This document shows positions 11,359-20,658 of a DNA stretch of 64,000 nt, one piece after another. Position numbers and translations under genes: made by a program. Within the stretch, counting starts at the first letter, position 1. The number at the start of each line of letters is the position of its first letter. The DNA is from Bradyrhizobium sp. (GTDB lineage Bacteria > Pseudomonadota > Alphaproteobacteria > Rhizobiales > Xanthobacteraceae), in the NCBI RefSeq assembly GCF_016213215.1, contig NZ_JACRAW010000098.1:1-64000 (forward strand). The letters are read 5' to 3'. The notes under the pieces were generated by a model that was not told the DNA's origin, ran no database searches, and saw only the letters and a list, made by a program, of their open reading frames with translations.

Positions 11359-12447
11359 CTAGCTATCGAACATGATGACGCTGCGCAGCGTCTTGCCGGC
11401 CTTCATGGCGGCGAAGCCTTCGTTGATCTCGGAGAGCTTGAGCTTTGCCGAGATCCAGTCTTCCAGGTGCAGCCTGCCGCGCAGGTAGAAATCGATCAGG
11501 CGCGGCATGTCGACGCGGAAATGGTTCGACCCCATCGACGATCCCTGGATCCTGCGTTCGCGCAGAAAGTCGAAGCCGTGCAGTTCGATCTTCTGTCCGT
11601 AGGGAATCATGCCGACGATGGTCGCGGTGCCGCCCGACGCGAGCATGCCGAAGGCCTGCTCCGCGGTCTCCTTGCGGCCGAGCACCTCGAAGGCATGATG
11701 CACGCCGCCGCCGGTCAACTCGCGCACCTGCTGCACCACGTCGCCGTTCCTGGGATCGACGATGTCGGTGGCGCCGAGCTTCGTCGCCAGCTGCAGCTTG
11801 GCCGGGTTGGTATCGATGGCGATGATGCGGCCGGCACCGGCGATCTGGGCGCCGTTGATCGCGGCCATGCCGACGCCGCCGCAGCCGATCACCGCGACCG
11901 TCTCGCCGGCCCGGACCTGGGCGGTGTTCACGACGGCACCGTAACCGGTGATGACGCCGCAGCCGATCAGCGCGGCGAGATCGAGCGGCATATCCTTGCG
12001 AATCTTCACGATGGCGTTCTCGTGCACCAGCATCTGCTCGGCGAACGACGACAGATTAAGGAACTGGTGCAGCTTCTCCGGCCGCGACCATTGCAGGCGG
12101 TTGGACACCCCGGGCAGCATCTTCACCGTGGTGTCGGTGCACAGCACGGTGCGTCCGGTGGTACAATTCTCGCACGTGCCGCAGAAAACGGACAGGCACG
12201 TCACGACGTGGTCACCCGGCTTCACATAGGTGACGTCCGAGCCGACCTGCTCGACCACGCCGGCTGATTCATGGCCGAGCACCGCCGGCAGCGGATGCGG
12301 ATAGAGCCCTTCCATGAAATGCAGGTCGGAATGGCAGAGGCCGGCCACTGCCGTGCGGATCAACACTTCGCGCGGGCCGGGTTTCGGCAGGCTGACGTCC
12401 TCGATCACCAGCGGCTTGTTCACTTCATACAGGACGGCGGCCTTCAT
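11359..12447 (-). CDS. Zn-dependent alcohol dehydrogenase (class III-like, MDR family)
   Basis: MKAAVLYEVNKPLVIEDVSLPKPGPREVLIRTAVAGLCHSDLHFMEG...GHESAGVVEQVGSDV...CGTCENCTTGRTVLC...GCGGVGMAAINGAQIAGA. Confidence 0.92.
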   Translation of the reverse strand: MKAAVLYEVNKPLVIEDVSLPKPGPREVLIRTAVAGLCHSDLHFMEGLYPHPLPAVLGHESAGVVEQVGSDVTYVKPGDHVVTCLSVFCGTCENCTTGRTVLCTDTTVKMLPGVSNRLQWSRPEKLHQFLNLSSFAEQMLVHENAIVKIRKDMPLDLAALIGCGVITGYGAVVNTAQVRAGETVAVIGCGGVGMAAINGAQIAGAGRIIAIDTNPAKLQLATKLGATDIVDPRNGDVVQQVRELTGGGVHHAFEVLGRKETAEQAFGMLASGGTATIVGMIPYGQKIELHGFDFLRERRIQGSSMGSNHFRVDMPRLIDFYLRGRLHLEDWISAKLKLSEINEGFAAMKAGKTLRSVIMFDS

Positions 12448-12535
12448 CAGCGTTTCCTCGTGTTGTCTTGTCATTGCAGCGCGATCTTCACCTCTCCCAT
12501 GGGAAAGGTGGAATGCGCTCGCGGCAGCAGAGAGG

Positions 12536-14320
12536 CTACGCTGCCGAAACCAGTTCGCCAACCTCGGCCATGCCGACGGCCCGCTCGCCGAGCAAGTGAC
12601 TTGCGATCGCCTGTTGCGCAGCATTTTCCGCGACCCGGAACGGATCGCTCGGCAGCACCCGGTGATCGATCACCAGGCGCGACAGCAGCAGCCTGCGGGC
12701 ATCGTCGCGCGCGTCGTGAATGCGTCCCGCCTCCCACGCCAGCATCACGGCGCTTGCGAGATGGTAAAGCAGGCTGGTGGCGCGTCGCGCCTCGGACTCG
12801 TTGTCGGCGCGGCTGGCGACCTCGCGCGCGAAGCCGATGGCGCGGTCGGTCAGCCCGCGCAGGCGGTCGCGCCAAGCCTGCGGGACGTTCGCGCTGTCGT
12901 CAAGCCGGGCGTGCAGGTCGGCGGCGAGCGCCGATTCCGCGCCATGGCGCCCGACCGCGCGCTTGAGCGCATCGAGCGCGACGATGTTGCCGGTGCCTTC
13001 CCAGATCGAGCCCAGATGCGCATCGCGCAACAGGCGTGCGGTGGCGAAGTCCTCGACATAACCGATGCCGCCGCGCATCTCCAGCGCATCGCCGCAGACC
13101 TTGCGCGCATCGCGCGTCGCGCGGAATTTCAGGGTCGGAGTCAGGATGCGGAGCAGCGCCGCGGCATTCTGGCTGCCGGCCTCGGCACGATCGAGCGCAT
13201 CGGCCGTGATGAAGCTCATCGAGAGCGCCTGCTCGGTCGGCAGCATGATCTTCATCAGTTGCCGTTGCCCGAGCGGCAGGTCGATGATGCGGCTGCCGAA
13301 CACGATGCGGTTCTTCGCCACGGTCATGGCATCGTGCCAGGCGCGGCGCATCAGGGCGGTGGATTTGACGCCGTTGGACAGGCGCGAGGAATTGACCATT
13401 TCCGCCATCTGTACGAAGCCGCGGTCGAGCCGGCCGACCGCATAGGCGATCGCGCCTTCCAGCTTGATCTCGCCCGACGCCATCGAGCGGGTGCCGAGCT
13501 TGTCCTTCAATCGCACGATCCGATAATGGTTCTGCGTGCCGTCATCGAGCCAGCGCGGCATCAGGAACAGGCCGACGCCGCGCGTGCCGGGGCCGGCGCC
13601 TTCCGGCCGCGCCAGGAGCATCACGATCTCGGCATCGGCGTTCGAGCAGAACCATTTTTCGCCGTAGAGACGCCAGTGCTCGCCTTCGGGCACCGCGACC
13701 GTGGTCAGCGTACCGACGTCGGAGCCGCCTTCCTTCTCCGTCATGAACTGACCGCCCTGGGTCAGCTTGCTCATGTCGGTCTGCGTCAATCCATCGAGAT
13801 ACTTTGCCTTCAGCGCCTCGCTGCCGAAATTCGCGAGCAATTTCGCGCAGCCGTCGGTGACGTTGATCGGGCATCCCATCCCGAATTCGGTCTGGTTGAA
13901 CAGGAAGGTGAAGGCGTGCTTGGCCACAACGGGATATTTGTTCGGCCAGCCCATAATGCCCTTGCGGATCGACAGCGCGTGAATGCCGAATTCGCCGAAC
14001 GCGGCCCGTTCGAGTTCGATATACGCGGGATGATATTCGACCCACTGCATGTCGCGGCCGAAACGGTCGCGCTGGTGGAGCACCGGCACGTGGCGATCGG
14101 CGAGACGGGCGCATTCGTCGAGATACCCGCCGGCGAGTTCGCCGAGCCGATCGAGATGCGGCTCGATATGGCGGAACAGCGCCTCCGGCAAATGGACGCG
14201 CAACAGATCGGCGAGTGACGGGTCGGCGCGGTAGAAATTCATGCCTGTCGTGTCGGGCGCGAGCAGTCCCGGCCGTGTGGCCTGCGCGGTGGCGTCATTC
14301 GGTCGCTTGAACTGGTGCAT
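12536..14320 (-). CDS. Acyl-CoA dehydrogenase family protein
   Basis: TEKEGGSDVGTLTTVAVPEGEHWRLYGEKWFCSNADAEIVMLLARPEG...GGIGYVEDFATARLLRDAHLGSIWEGTGNIVALD. Confidence 0.92.
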   Translation of the reverse strand: MHQFKRPNDATAQATRPGLLAPDTTGMNFYRADPSLADLLRVHLPEALFRHIEPHLDRLGELAGGYLDECARLADRHVPVLHQRDRFGRDMQWVEYHPAYIELERAAFGEFGIHALSIRKGIMGWPNKYPVVAKHAFTFLFNQTEFGMGCPINVTDGCAKLLANFGSEALKAKYLDGLTQTDMSKLTQGGQFMTEKEGGSDVGTLTTVAVPEGEHWRLYGEKWFCSNADAEIVMLLARPEGAGPGTRGVGLFLMPRWLDDGTQNHYRIVRLKDKLGTRSMASGEIKLEGAIAYAVGRLDRGFVQMAEMVNSSRLSNGVKSTALMRRAWHDAMTVAKNRIVFGSRIIDLPLGQRQLMKIMLPTEQALSMSFITADALDRAEAGSQNAAALLRILTPTLKFRATRDARKVCGDALEMRGGIGYVEDFATARLLRDAHLGSIWEGTGNIVALDALKRAVGRHGAESALAADLHARLDDSANVPQAWRDRLRGLTDRAIGFAREVASRADNESEARRATSLLYHLASAVMLAWEAGRIHDARDDARRLLLSRLVIDHRVLPSDPFRVAENAAQQAIASHLLGERAVGMAEVGELVSAA

Positions 14321-14454
14321 GCTGGTTCTTTGTTTCCGTCCCGCGGATTATTTCCCGCAGCGGCTTTATCGCTTGCCGCATTCAATGATGTGGATCATGC
14401 TCGAAATGCGGCGGCGAATAAAGCCACCAGGCAATGCACCGGGAGAAGAGCCCC

Positions 14455-15450
14455 ATGGCGGAGCGCTATCGCATCTTCGGCGCCGAGATGTCGCCCTACT
14501 CGGTCAAAGTCCGCTCCTATTTCCGCTACAAAGCTCTTCCGCATCAATGGATCCTGAGGAACAGCGCCAGCCAGGCGGACTACGAGAAATACGCCAAGCT
14601 GCCGATCATTCCGCTGGTGGTGACGCCCGAAGGTAGTGGCATTCAGGATTCGACTCCGATCATCGACCATTTCGAAAAGCTCTACCCGGAGCCCTCGGTC
14701 CATCCCGGCGGTCCGCTCGGCTTCATCTCGGCCTTGATCGAGGAGTTCGGCGACGAGTGGGGGAACAAATGGATGTTTCATTACCGCTGGGCGCGCGAGG
14801 TCGACCAGAAGAGCTCGGCCGGACGCATCGCGCGGATGCGCGCGCCGACAGCCGGCGAGGCGCAGCACGACAAGCTTGCAGAGCAGATCCGCACCCGGAT
14901 GGTGGACCGGATCTGGTTCGTCGGCTCCAACGTCGTAACCACACCGCAGATCGAGACCGGCTTTGTCGAGATGCTCGAACTCCTCGAGAGACATCTGGAA
15001 GCCCGCCCGTATCTTTTCGGCGCCCGTCCGGCCTACGGCGATTTCGGCCTGTGGGGCCAGTTCTATGAGCTGTGGACCGATCCGACCGCCGGCGCGCTGA
15101 TCGAAGGCAATGCGCCACACGTGCTCGACTGGGTGCACCGCATGCTGTGGCCGCGCGCGGAAGGCGATTTCGAGACGTGGGACCGGCTGGCGCCGACCTT
15201 GATGCCGATCCTCAGCGAACAGATCGGCGAGCGCTTCATGCCCTGGACGCTGGCCAACGAAGAGGCGCTGGCCGACGGCCAGGAAGAATTCAGCGTGATC
15301 CTCGACGGCAAGATCTGGACCCAGAAGCCGCAGAAGTATCACGCGCGTTCGCTCGCCATGCTGCGCGCGAAATATGCCGCCGTTGCCGACAAGGCGGCGC
15401 TCGATCCGATCCTGCACGCCACGGGTTGCCTCGATGGCCTGGGTACCTAG
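14455..15450 (+). CDS. Glutathione S-transferase family protein
   Basis: MAERYRIFGAEMSPYSVKVRSYFRYKALPHQWI...IQDSTPIIDHFEKLYPEPS; GST N-terminal fold. Confidence 0.82.
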   Translation: MAERYRIFGAEMSPYSVKVRSYFRYKALPHQWILRNSASQADYEKYAKLPIIPLVVTPEGSGIQDSTPIIDHFEKLYPEPSVHPGGPLGFISALIEEFGDEWGNKWMFHYRWAREVDQKSSAGRIARMRAPTAGEAQHDKLAEQIRTRMVDRIWFVGSNVVTTPQIETGFVEMLELLERHLEARPYLFGARPAYGDFGLWGQFYELWTDPTAGALIEGNAPHVLDWVHRMLWPRAEGDFETWDRLAPTLMPILSEQIGERFMPWTLANEEALADGQEEFSVILDGKIWTQKPQKYHARSLAMLRAKYAAVADKAALDPILHATGCLDGLGT

Positions 15451-15480
15451 ATTCGCAGCTCACGCTCAGTGAGGACCCTT

Positions 15481-16182
15481 ATGGAACGTCCGAAGTACAA
15501 CATCGCACTGATCGTCGGCGCCGGCGAAGGATTGAGCGCCTCGCTGGCGCGATTGTTTGCGCGCCAGGGCCTTCGCGTCGCGCTCGCTGCGCGCAGGATC
15601 GAAAAGCTCGGCGCGTTGTGCAGTGAAACCGGCGCGCGGGCTTTTGCCTGCAATGCCACGCAAGCGGAGGAGGTCGAGCGCCTGTTCGGCCTCGTCGAGC
15701 GCGAGATCGGCACACCCGATCTGGTCGTCTATAATGCCAGCGGGCGGACGCGCGGGGCGTTCGTCGACCTGATCCCGGCGGAAGTTGAGCAATCGATCGC
15801 GGTCAGCGCCTTCGGCGGCTTCCTGGTGGCGCAACAGGCGGCACGGCGAATGCTGCCGAACAAGCACGGCGCGATCCTGTTCACCGGCGCTTCCGCCAGC
15901 GTCAAAGGCTATGCGCAATCGGCGCCGTTCGCGATGGGCAAGTTCGCGCTGCGTGGCCTCGCCCAGAGCATGGCGCGCGAGTTGTCCCCGCAAGGCATCC
16001 ATATCGCGCATTTCGTGATCGACGGGGGCATCCGCAGCGCGGCGCGCACCGAGGCGCTGGACCGGCCGGATTCGATGCTCGATCCCGATGCCATTGCGGA
16101 AAGCTATTGGAGCGTGCTGCAGCAGCCGCGCAGCGCCTGGACCTGGGAAATGGAATTGCGGCCCTGGGTGGAGAAGTTTTGA
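15481..16182 (+). CDS. SDR family oxidoreductase
   Basis: NIALIVGAGEGLSASLARLFARQGLRVALAARRIEKL...NASGRTRGAF...FTGASASVKGYAQSAPFAMGKFALRGLAQSMAREL. Confidence 0.87.
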   Translation: MERPKYNIALIVGAGEGLSASLARLFARQGLRVALAARRIEKLGALCSETGARAFACNATQAEEVERLFGLVEREIGTPDLVVYNASGRTRGAFVDLIPAEVEQSIAVSAFGGFLVAQQAARRMLPNKHGAILFTGASASVKGYAQSAPFAMGKFALRGLAQSMARELSPQGIHIAHFVIDGGIRSAARTEALDRPDSMLDPDAIAESYWSVLQQPRSAWTWEMELRPWVEKF

Positions 16183-16204
16183 GCGCATGACGGCATTAGT
16201 ACCG

Positions 16205-16292
16205 TCGTCTTTGCGAGGAGCGAAGCGACCGAAGCAATCCAGACTGTGTCCGCAGGACAGTTCTGGATTGCTTCGCTTCGCTCGCAAGGACG
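16205..16292. repeat. Family-A palindromic intergenic repeat (copy 2)
   Basis: CTTTGCGAGGAGCGAAGCGACCGAAGCAATCCAG...TTCTGGATTGCTTCGCTTCGCTCGCAAGGAC. Confidence 0.85.
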
Positions 16293-16308
16293 AGGTTGGG
16301 GGACATCA

Positions 16309-17139
16309 ATGGGCACCGAAACCATCATCGACACCGGCACGGACGAACTGCTGTGTGCCATCCGCGACGGCGTCGCGGTCATCACGTTGAACCGCCCGGA
16401 AGCGCGCAACGCGCTTTCCGACAATCTGACGCCGGCCTTGCGCAACATGATCAGGACCTGCGGCGAGGATCCGAACGTCGGCGCGCTGCTGATAACCGGC
16501 GCCGGCGAGGCCTTCTGCGCCGGCGGGAATGTGAAGGGCATGGGCGCGCATCGCGACAAGAGGAAGCTCGAAATGTCCTTTGAGGACAAGGTCGCCGACC
16601 TGCAGGAACGGCAGCGGCTCCTCACCGGCGCGCTGGCGTCGGTGCGCAAGCCGACCATTGCGGCGCTGCCCGGTCCGGCGGTAGGTGCCGGGCTTGCGAT
16701 CGCCATGGCCTGCGATATCCGCATCGCGGCCCAATCGGCCTTCGTCTCCACCGGCTACTTGCGCGTCGGCCTGAGCGGCGATTACGGCATCGCCTGGCTG
16801 CTGACGCGGCTGGTCGGCACGGCGCGGGCGCGCGAACTGATGTTCACCGGCGACAAGGTCGAGGCGGCAAGGTGTGAAGCCATCGGCCTTGTCAACCGCG
16901 TCGTCCCGGACGAGACGCTGCAGGCGGAAGCCTTTGCCCTAGCGAAATCCTTTGCCGAAGGACCCCGGCTTGCCTTGCGCTACATGAAGGACAATCTCGA
17001 CGAGGCCCTGCTGTTCGACTTCGCGACCGCCCGCGACCACGAAGCCGAACGCCTGACCCGGCTGACAACCACGGCGGACCACCGCGAGGCGGTGCAGGCC
17101 TTCATCGAAAAGCGCAAGCCGGTTTTCAAGGGAAACTGA
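16309..17139 (+). CDS. Enoyl-CoA hydratase/isomerase family protein
   Basis: DGVAVITLNRPEARNALSDNLTPALRNM...GAGEAFCAGGNVKGMG...PGPAVGAGLAIAMACDIRIAA. Confidence 0.9.
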   Translation: MGTETIIDTGTDELLCAIRDGVAVITLNRPEARNALSDNLTPALRNMIRTCGEDPNVGALLITGAGEAFCAGGNVKGMGAHRDKRKLEMSFEDKVADLQERQRLLTGALASVRKPTIAALPGPAVGAGLAIAMACDIRIAAQSAFVSTGYLRVGLSGDYGIAWLLTRLVGTARARELMFTGDKVEAARCEAIGLVNRVVPDETLQAEAFALAKSFAEGPRLALRYMKDNLDEALLFDFATARDHEAERLTRLTTTADHREAVQAFIEKRKPVFKGN

Positions 17140-17757
17140 TCAACTCACCGCTCCACTCAACGCCCGCGCCTCGGCGGCAAGACGCCAGCTCGCGCAGGGA
17201 ATTTCGCTGGGCTGGAAATCGATTTGTTTTTCGAATCTCACCAGCTTCCAGTCATCGGGATGCCCGGTGAATGAAAAGCCGCGGCCGCGCGCCAGAGACA
17301 TCATCGCCTCGTTCGAGCGCAGCGTGTCGCCGAACATGCGCTCCGCGCCGAGCGCGGCGGCCCGGCATTCCAGGTTCTTCAGCAGCGCCGCGCCGATGCC
17401 GTGTCCCTGCCAGCGGTCGTCGATCGAAAGGCCGAATTCGAAATTCGACGTGTCGGCGTGAAAGGCGTAGCGGGCCTCGCCGACCACCGTCTCGAAACCT
17501 TCGATCATCATGCTCGCGACCACGGTGAAGCGCCCGTTGTCGCCGACACGCACGAATTGATCGAGCAGGGACGGCGGCAATTCGCCGATCGCGCCGAAAA
17601 AGCGGTTGTAGCGCGAGAGGGCCGAGAGCGACCGGAAGTAATGCTGCAGCTCCTCGGCATCGTCAGGCCCGACGAGGCGAACCGTCACGACCTCACCGTC
17701 GCGCGTATGCAGCGTATCGGAATGCTGCTCCGGCTGATCCACCCACAGGCGCCCCAT
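17140..17757 (-). CDS. GNAT family N-acetyltransferase
   Basis: MGRLWVDQPEQHSDTLHTRDGEVVTVRLVGPDDAEELQHYFRSLS...FGLSIDDRWQGHGIGAALLKNLECRAAALGAERMFGDTL; acetyl-CoA-binding motif. Confidence 0.85.
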   Translation of the reverse strand: MGRLWVDQPEQHSDTLHTRDGEVVTVRLVGPDDAEELQHYFRSLSALSRYNRFFGAIGELPPSLLDQFVRVGDNGRFTVVASMMIEGFETVVGEARYAFHADTSNFEFGLSIDDRWQGHGIGAALLKNLECRAAALGAERMFGDTLRSNEAMMSLARGRGFSFTGHPDDWKLVRFEKQIDFQPSEIPCASWRLAAEARALSGAVS

Positions 17758-17819
17758 GACACGCTCCCTTTGAGGAAAAGACCGGCGCCCCATTGGCGGC
17801 GCCGGCACCTGGCCGCCGT

Positions 17820-18023
17820 TCAGGCCCGCCAGAAGGGTTTTTCGGTTTCAAAGGCGACATCGCTCCGGCTGACGCCGATGTCCTGGAGATCGCGGTCAGT
17901 CCATTGGGCAAGCTCACGCCGGGTCCGGTAACGCTCGCGCCACAGATGAATCGTTTCGGCGAGCTGGGAGAGCAGGCCTGGCGCATGATGATTTGTCATC
18001 GTTTGGTGGGCAAGGATGGACAT
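17820..18023 (-). CDS. DUF1127 domain small protein
   Basis: MSILAHQTMTNHHAPGLLSQLAETIHLWRERYRTRRELAQWTDRDLQDIGVSRSDVAFETEKPFWRA; DUF1127 signature. Confidence 0.85.
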   Translation of the reverse strand: MSILAHQTMTNHHAPGLLSQLAETIHLWRERYRTRRELAQWTDRDLQDIGVSRSDVAFETEKPFWRA

Positions 18024-18122
18024 TTTCCACTCCTGTATCTAACCTTCAGCGGTAATATCTGTCCGTTATTCGGCTTCCACAAACGACAATTTGTACCGTT
18101 TCGGATGAAATAAATTCATGAG

Positions 18123-19028
18123 ATGGAACCGGCCATGAGCGCCAGGCTGCCTTCCTTGAACGGACTACGGGCTTTCGAGGCCGCAGCCCGGCATTTGAGC
18201 TTCACCCAGGCCGCGGCCGAGCTGAACGTCACCCAGACCGCGATCAGCCATCAGATCCGCCGGCTCGAGGAAGAACTGGGGCTGCGCCTGTTCGTGCGGC
18301 AGAACCGCTCGCTGTCGCTGACGGCCGAAGCGCGCGAGTATCTTCCCGGGGTTCGCGCCGCCTTCAACGACCTCAAGCTTGCGACCGACCGGTTGCTTCG
18401 CCGCGACGACGGTCACGTGCTGACCGTCTCGACCCTCGCTTCGCTGGCCGCCAAGTGGCTGCTGCCGCGCCTTGCCGATTTCCAGGAGTCCCACCCCGGC
18501 ATCGACGTCCGCATTGCCACTTCGACCAGCCTGGTCGATTTCGAGCGCGACAAGGTCGATGCCGCGATCCGCTACGGCCGCGGCCAGTGGCCGGGCGTTC
18601 GCGCCGACTGGCTGATGGCGGATGAACTGTTTCCGGTCTGCAGCCCGGCGCTGCTGACCGGCGACAAGCCGCTGCGCTCTCCGGAAGACCTCAAGGATCA
18701 CGTGCTGCTTCATGCCATCAACGGCGACGACTGGCGGCTGTGGCTCACGGCCGCCGGCCTGCCGACCGACATCTCCAAGCAGCCGGGCGTCACCTTCGAT
18801 CTGATGTTCATGACTGTGCAGGCGGCGATCGACGGTCTCGGCATCGCCATGGGCCGCACCACCTACGTTCAGGACGACATCACCAAGGGCAGGCTGGTGG
18901 TCCCGTTCAGGATCGCGCTGCCGGCGAATGCCGGTTTCTATCTGGTCACGCCGCAGGCGCGCGCCGACGCGCCAAAGCTCGCCGCATTCCGGCAGTGGCT
19001 GACCGCCTCGGCGCAGAACAAGGCGTGA
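18123..19028 (+). CDS. LysR family transcriptional regulator, GcvA-like
   Basis: RLPSLNGLRAFEAAARHLSFTQAAAELNVTQTAISHQIRRLEEELGLRLFVRQNRSLSLT. Confidence 0.92.
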   Translation: MEPAMSARLPSLNGLRAFEAAARHLSFTQAAAELNVTQTAISHQIRRLEEELGLRLFVRQNRSLSLTAEAREYLPGVRAAFNDLKLATDRLLRRDDGHVLTVSTLASLAAKWLLPRLADFQESHPGIDVRIATSTSLVDFERDKVDAAIRYGRGQWPGVRADWLMADELFPVCSPALLTGDKPLRSPEDLKDHVLLHAINGDDWRLWLTAAGLPTDISKQPGVTFDLMFMTVQAAIDGLGIAMGRTTYVQDDITKGRLVVPFRIALPANAGFYLVTPQARADAPKLAAFRQWLTASAQNKA

Positions 19029-19074
19029 AACCGCTGCGGGAGGACGATGAAAGCGCGCGCCGGTCACGGCACGA

Positions 19075-19488
19075 TCAGAGATCGACCACCACATAGTCGC
19101 TCTCGACCCGGACCGCGACGATCTCCGCCACATAGGGCCCCTTCACCACATTCGCGCCCGGCTCGACGTGAGCCGGATAGGCCTTGGCGCGGAAGCGGCG
19201 GGGATCGCAGTAGGATTGCCCGGTGCGCACGTCGAACTCCCAGCCGTGCCACGGACACCGGATGATCTCGCCCAGCCGGGTGTATTCGATCTCGCCGGGA
19301 TTTTTGGATTGCGCGAGGCCGATCAGCGGACCTTCGCACAGCGCGGCGCCCTGGTGCGGGCAACGATTGAGAAGCCCGAAAAACTCGCCATTGATGTTGA
19401 ACACCGCGATCGGCCGGCCGTCGATTTCGAGGAATTTGCGCGTGCCTGGGGGCAGTTCATCCACCGGCGCGATGACGTGACGGGCCAT
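19075..19488 (-). CDS. Rieske (2Fe-2S) domain protein
   Basis: GLLNRCPHQGAALCEGPLIGLAQSKNPGEIEYTRLGEIIRCPWHGWEFDVRTGQSYCDP; CPHxG and CPWHGW Rieske ligands. Confidence 0.9.
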   Translation of the reverse strand: MARHVIAPVDELPPGTRKFLEIDGRPIAVFNINGEFFGLLNRCPHQGAALCEGPLIGLAQSKNPGEIEYTRLGEIIRCPWHGWEFDVRTGQSYCDPRRFRAKAYPAHVEPGANVVKGPYVAEIVAVRVESDYVVVDL

Positions 19489-19548
19489 ACTTATCTTTTT
19501 CGCATAATTTGTTCGAGAAACCGGTAGCCGCTCTTTCGGATCATGCGA

Positions 19549-20658
19549 TCAATTGATCCGGTACAGCTTGCGCGCATTGCCGAGATAGAACGCCTCGCGA
19601 TTGGCCTCGGAAACACCGGGCGGCAACACCCGCGACGGCTCGTCGAAATCCCAATGCGGATAATCGGTCGCGAACAGCAGCCTGTCCCAGCCGATCCACT
19701 TGATCACATCGAACAGATGATCGCGGTGCTCCGGATCCTCCATCGGCTGCGTCGTCCACCAGACATGCTCGCGAATATAGTCCGACGGCGGTCGCCGCAC
19801 GTGCGGCACCTCGCTGCGCAGCCGTCGCCATACCTTGTCCAGGCGCCAGCACAGCGACGGCGCCCAGCCGAACCCGGCCTCGATCATCACCATGTTCAGC
19901 CTGGGGAAGCGCTCGAACGCGCCTTCCAGCACGATGCTCGCCAGCGCCGACTGCTGGCACTGCGAATGGCCGACCATCTCCTCGATGTAGTAGCTGGGCC
20001 AGCCCGACGGCGTGATCGGATTGCCGCCGAAGCCGAAGGCATGAATGCCGACCGGAAGCCCGGCCTCTTCCGCCGCCTGGTAGATCGGCCAGTAGCGACG
20101 CTTGCCGAGCGGCTCCACGTTGCGGCTGAGCAGCAGCACCTGCACGAAATTCCTGTCTCCCGCGCGCTCGCGGATTTCAGCCGCCGCGCTCACCGCGTCC
20201 TCGTTGCCGACGACGATCGACGCCTTGAGGCGATGGTCCTTGCTCGTCCACTTCTCGATCTGCCAGTCGTTGATCGCCGAGCACAGCGCCGCGCTCAGCT
20301 CGGGATTGCGGATGCCCTGCCCGCTTGCGAGCGGGTTGAGGATGCCGAGCGTCACGTTGTTGGGATCGAGGTGCTGCTTCTGCATGAACGGCAGCGAGGA
20401 ACCCTGCGGGCCGCCTTCCGGCGGCCAGGCGTCGCGGCGCGAAGCATTGGGCTGGGCCTTGGGATAGGGCGGGCCGTCCATCATGCCCTGATAGGCATGC
20501 ACGCCGTAGGTTTCGAGATGCTCCTGCCAGCGTTTGGCGAGGTAGGGGTAGAGCTCGGTCCTGGTGGCGCGGGTCGGATGAATGTCACAGTCGGCGATCG
20601 CGGTCTTGATCGAGACGGGGGAAGCAGGCTCGGGTCGGTCGCGGTACTGGATATTCAT
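19549..20658 (-). CDS. Amidohydrolase family protein
   Basis: IADCDIHPTRATRTELYPYLAKRWQEHLETYGVHAYQ...LPVGIHAFGFGGN...RLLFATDYPHWDFDEP; metal-dependent hydrolase motifs. Confidence 0.88.
   Translation of the reverse strand: MNIQYRDRPEPASPVSIKTAIADCDIHPTRATRTELYPYLAKRWQEHLETYGVHAYQGMMDGPPYPKAQPNASRRDAWPPEGGPQGSSLPFMQKQHLDPNNVTLGILNPLASGQGIRNPELSAALCSAINDWQIEKWTSKDHRLKASIVVGNEDAVSAAAEIRERAGDRNFVQVLLLSRNVEPLGKRRYWPIYQAAEEAGLPVGIHAFGFGGNPITPSGWPSYYIEEMVGHSQCQQSALASIVLEGAFERFPRLNMVMIEAGFGWAPSLCWRLDKVWRRLRSEVPHVRRPPSDYIREHVWWTTQPMEDPEHRDHLFDVIKWIGWDRLLFATDYPHWDFDEPSRVLPPGVSEANREAFYLGNARKLYRIN

Noticed and set aside
11942-11970. GTAACC inside the alcohol dehydrogenase gene
   Set aside because: No CGAA at the required spacing; coding sequence
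14455-14460. Idea that the GST-like gene is part of the acyl-CoA dehydrogenase operon
   Set aside because: Opposite strand and separate start
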